DNA of 19,395 bases from UBA2386 sp046306335. GTDB taxonomy: Bacteria > Planctomycetota > UBA1135 > UBA2386. Positions within the stretch are counted from its first letter, which is position 1; each line of letters begins with the position of its first letter. Below, piece after piece: positions 17,056 through 19,395 of this stretch. Below the pieces are notes generated by a model. The model was given only the letters and a program-made list of their open reading frames with translations. It had not been told where the DNA came from and did no database searches. The position numbers and the translations under genes are program-made. The stretch spans positions 1 through 19,395 of the forward strand of contig JBKDXM010000095.1 of assembly GCA_046306335.1 (NCBI GenBank). Reading direction: 5' to 3'.

Positions 17056-18861
17056 ATGCACGGCAAGAATCTGATCAAGAAGTTCTCCATGTCCGCCGAG
17101 GAGCTGAACCGGCTCACGTCGGACGCGCTCGGCAGCACCACGCTCGCCGAGCTCGACACCGCGATCGGCAAGACCGTCGCCGAGCTGTCGCCCAACAAGA
17201 TCGTCAAGGGCAAGGTCATCAAGGTGCAGGAAGACGGCACCGTCGTGGTCGACGTCTCCTACAAGGCCGAGGGCCAGATCTCGCTCTCGGAGTTCCCGGA
17301 TCCGCTGGCCGTGCAGCCCGGGCTCGAGATCGAGTGCCTGGTCGAGACCATCAACGACGCGGAGGGCTACATCCTGCTGAGCAAGCGGAAGGCCGACCGC
17401 ATCCGCGGTTGGGAGAACATCATCCAGACGCACAAGGAAGGCGACGCCGTCAAGGGCCTCGTCCTGCGCAAGATCAAGGGCGGCCTGCTGGTCGACATCG
17501 GCGTGCCGGTGTTCCTGCCGGCGTCGCAGGTCAACATCCGCCGCGCGGGCGACATCGGCGACTGGATCGGCAAGGAGATCGAGGCGCGCATCATCAAGAT
17601 CGACGAGGAGCGGATGAACATCGTCATCTCGCGCCGCAAGCTGATCGAGGAGGAGCGCGAGACGAAGAAGGCGCAGCTGCTCGCCGAGCTGGCCGAGGGC
17701 CAGGTCCGCAAGGGCATCGTCAAGAACATCGCCGACTTCGGCGTGTTCGTCGACCTCGGCGGCATCGACGGCCTGCTGCACATCACCGACATGTCGTGGG
17801 GCCGCGTCAACCACCCGTCGGAGATGCTGAAGCTCGACGACGAGGTCGAGGTCAAGGTCCTCAAGATCGACCGCGAGCGCGAGCGCATCGCGCTCGGCAT
17901 GAAGCAGAAGTCCGCTTCGCCGTGGGAGAACATCACGGAGAAGTACCCCGTCGGCAAGCGCGTCAACGGCGAGGTCGTCAACCTGATGAGCGACGGCGCC
18001 TTCGTCAAGCTGGAGGACGGCGTCGAGGGCCTCGTGCACATCTCCGAGATGTCCTGGACCAAGCGCGTCAACCACCCGAACGAGGTCGTCAAGCAGGGCG
18101 ACAAGGTCGAGGTCGTCGTGCTCGAGATCGACACCGAGAAGCAGACCATCAGCCTCGGCATGAAGCAGACCGAGGTGAACCCGTGGGACATGGTGGCGGA
18201 GAACTACCCGCCCGGCACGGTCATCCGCGGCAAGGTGCGCAACCTCACCAACTACGGCGCGTTCATCGAGCTGCAGGAGGGCATCGACGGCCTGCTGCAC
18301 ATCACGGACATGAGCTGGACGCGCAAGATCACCAACCCGAGCGAGGTGGTGAAGAAGGGCGACGAGATCGAGTGCGTCGTGCTCTCGGTCGACCAGGAGA
18401 AGAAGCGCATCGCGCTCGGCCTCAAGCAGCTGCAGGCCGATCCGTGGACCGGGGACATCCCGGCCCGCTACCACATCGGCGACAGCGTCCCGGGCACGGT
18501 CACGAAGATCACCAACTTCGGTGTGTTCGTGGAGCTGGAGCCGGGTCTCGAAGGCCTGCTGCACATCTCGGAGCTGGCCGACCACAAGGTCGACAACCCC
18601 GAGGAAGTGGTCAAGGTCGGCCAGCGCGTCGAGGTTCGCATCATCAAGATCGACACCGACGAGCGGAAGATCGGCCTGACGCTGATCCAGGCGCACTTCG
18701 AGGAAGGCGACGAGACCGACGCCACTCCGGCGAAGGAACCGGAGCCGAAGACGCCGCAGGCGCCGGCACTCGGTTCGCTCGCCGACCAGCTGAAGGGCAT
18801 CGGCCAGCGCGTCAGCGCGCGCGAAGCCGCCAAGAAGGCCGGCGAGGGCGACGGCCAGTGA
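17056..18861 (+). CDS. rpsA: Small ribosomal subunit protein bS1, six S1 domains
   Basis: The 601-residue protein has six S1 RNA-binding domains. The first two, diverged, are around residues ~50-115 (GKVIKVQEDGTVVVDV) and ~130-195 (GLVLRKIKGGLLVDIGV). Four classic ones follow, each with the pattern G.V..(I/L)..(F/Y)GAF(I/V).L..G(I/V).GL(L/V)HI(S/T): GVFVDLGGIDGLLHIT, GAFVKLEDGVEGLVHIS, GAFIELQEGIDGLLHIT and GVFVELEPGLEGLLHIS. S1 binds mRNA and the 30S ribosome to start translation. Six repeats and this length fit Gram-negative S1. The C-terminal ~60 residues are an acidic/Lys-rich disordered tail. The start is ATG 17056; ATG 17089 (MSAEELNRL) is an alternative. Neither has a clear Shine-Dalgarno. 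cmk and plsC lie upstream. Confidence 0.96.
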   Translation: MHGKNLIKKFSMSAEELNRLTSDALGSTTLAELDTAIGKTVAELSPNKIVKGKVIKVQEDGTVVVDVSYKAEGQISLSEFPDPLAVQPGLEIECLVETINDAEGYILLSKRKADRIRGWENIIQTHKEGDAVKGLVLRKIKGGLLVDIGVPVFLPASQVNIRRAGDIGDWIGKEIEARIIKIDEERMNIVISRRKLIEEERETKKAQLLAELAEGQVRKGIVKNIADFGVFVDLGGIDGLLHITDMSWGRVNHPSEMLKLDDEVEVKVLKIDRERERIALGMKQKSASPWENITEKYPVGKRVNGEVVNLMSDGAFVKLEDGVEGLVHISEMSWTKRVNHPNEVVKQGDKVEVVVLEIDTEKQTISLGMKQTEVNPWDMVAENYPPGTVIRGKVRNLTNYGAFIELQEGIDGLLHITDMSWTRKITNPSEVVKKGDEIECVVLSVDQEKKRIALGLKQLQADPWTGDIPARYHIGDSVPGTVTKITNFGVFVELEPGLEGLLHISELADHKVDNPEEVVKVGQRVEVRIIKIDTDERKIGLTLIQAHFEEGDETDATPAKEPEPKTPQAPALGSLADQLKGIGQRVSAREAAKKAGEGDGQ

Positions 18862-19395
18862 GCTGCGTCCCAGCCAACGCTGGGACCTTCGACGGGGTGC
18901 GCCGCGCGCGCGCCTCGCACACCGCGAGGCGGGCCTGGTCCCGCCTCGCGGCGTTGTTCTTCTTCGGCACGTTCGCGGGGTGTGTCACCACCTACGAGAC
19001 CGTGCCCTTGTTCGGCACGCCCGACCTGCCGCCCCCCGAGGCGTCGGCGGTGACGATCCCGTTCGGCAGCGAGGGCGCTGCCCCCGGCGTGCTCGGCGAC
19101 GTCTACCGCAGCGTGCTGGTGCGCATGCAGGAGCTGGTCAAGGGCAAGGAACGCGACCTGCCGCAGCTCGAGAGCCTGCTCGCGCGCTACGACCGCCCGG
19201 GCCTGCCGGCGAGCGTCGCGGCGGCGATGGCCAGCTACCGAACCGTCGCCCATGGCTGGCGCTGCCTGGATCAGCTGCGCGCCAACGCGCGCGTCGAGGT
19301 GTCCGTCGGCATCGCCCGCGACGGCGCCGATGGGATCCCGGCCCGAGCCGCGACGCCGAGGGGCGCATCGCCCTGCCGACCGCGATGGCGGCGTC
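18858..19395 (+). CDS. Putative lipoprotein, partial at the window edge, probable frameshift
   Basis: The frame starts at a GTG overlapping the rpsA stop by 4 bases (GTGA), the same arrangement as four other junctions here. It encodes a basic N-terminus, a hydrophobic stretch LAALFFFGTFAGC with lipobox FAGC (Cys42), then CVTTYETVPLFGTPDLP. It is probably a periplasmic or outer-membrane lipoprotein of unknown family. GTG 18897 would place the cysteine at 29, a more usual signal length, and is a real alternative. Helical segments YRSVLVRMQELVKGKERDLPQLESLLARYD follow. After residue ~159 the frame looks wrong: from 19334 the frame shifted by one base reads DPGPSRDAEGRIALPTAM with almost all codons ending in G or C. 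A base is probably missing in the G-run at 19332-19334. The end lies beyond the window. Confidence 0.62.
   Translation, partial: MSCVPANAGTFDGVRRARASHTARRAWSRLAALFFFGTFAGCVTTYETVPLFGTPDLPPPEASAVTIPFGSEGAAPGVLGDVYRSVLVRMQELVKGKERDLPQLESLLARYDRPGLPASVAAAMASYRTVAHGWRCLDQLRANARVEVSVGIARDGADGIPARAATPRGASPCRPRWRR
18867..18886 (+). terminator. Hairpin directly after rpsA
   Basis: GTCCCAGC and GCTGGGAC form a perfect 8-bp stem with a CAAC loop, 5 bases after the rpsA stop. No T-run follows. It may mark the end of the rpsA transcript or slow the polymerase. Confidence 0.45.
18911..18965 (+). terminator. Overlapping alternative hairpins followed by T-rich tract
   Basis: An 11-bp perfect stem CGCGAGGCGGG/CCCGCCTCGCG (18923-18933 with 18940-18950, loop CCTGGT) is followed by TTGTTCTTCTTC (18954-18965), as in an intrinsic terminator. 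The same 5' arm can instead pair with CGCCTCGC (18911-18918 with 18924-18931). The two hairpins exclude each other, the layout of an attenuator. They lie inside the first codons of the next gene if GTG 18858 or 18897 is its start. Confidence 0.5.

Noticed and set aside
17038..18696. 552-codon minus-strand frame opposite rpsA
   Set aside because: Leu/Asp/Val repeats mirror the repeated S1 codons, and rpsA is unmistakable.

Overview
This is a very GC-rich window (codons end in G or C almost throughout) from a Gram-negative bacterium. LpxH-like and PlsC-like envelope enzymes, three lipoprotein signal sequences, a six-repeat ribosomal protein S1, and many secreted TPR proteins suggest Planctomycetota as the best guess. 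Deltaproteobacteria or another GC-rich phylum remain possible. There is no rRNA or other marker to settle it. GTG starts and 4-base GTGA stop/start overlaps are unusually common (five junctions).

Layout. 1-1272: one end of an IS66-family insertion sequence on the minus strand (tnpA, tnpB, the first 152 codons of tnpC), with a recognisable terminal GTAAGCG at 1272. It has cut a plus-strand host gene whose last ~49 codons survive at 1273-1423. 1469-6408 (minus): two adjacent TPR lipoproteins of 1120 and 524 residues that share a repeated unit. The larger one appears to be an internal tandem duplication. 6615-8704 (plus): a secreted protein with a possible thioredoxin-like N-terminus and TPR-like C-terminus, then a two-CBS-domain protein. 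8777-9581: rpmB (bL28) and a small membrane protein. 9582-10349: the only long gene-free stretch. It holds a perfect DnaA box among weaker ones (candidate origin or DnaA-regulated site), then a candidate ~190-nt small RNA or leader ending in a strong intrinsic terminator.

10350-15278: a four-gene cluster joined by GTGA overlaps. It encodes a degenerate GGDEF protein, an NtrC-type sigma54 activator with a GAFTDA instead of GAFTGA loop, a secreted GH42-like glycosidase-type protein, and an LpxH-type phosphoesterase. 15493-18861: cmk, plsC and rpsA, an arrangement also known from other bacteria (for example Bacillus). rpmB, cmk and rpsA have a pyrimidine tract 12-16 nt before the start and no clear Shine-Dalgarno. 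18858-19395: the beginning of a lipoprotein gene with a likely frameshift near its end. Its first codons overlap stacked hairpins that look like a terminator with an alternative pairing.

The candidates most worth following are the 9.6-10.3 kb intergenic region (DnaA boxes plus small RNA), the degenerate-GGDEF/NtrC/glycosidase/LpxH operon, the triplicated TPR unit, and the mutually exclusive hairpins after rpsA. None is shown by sequence alone to be a new system.
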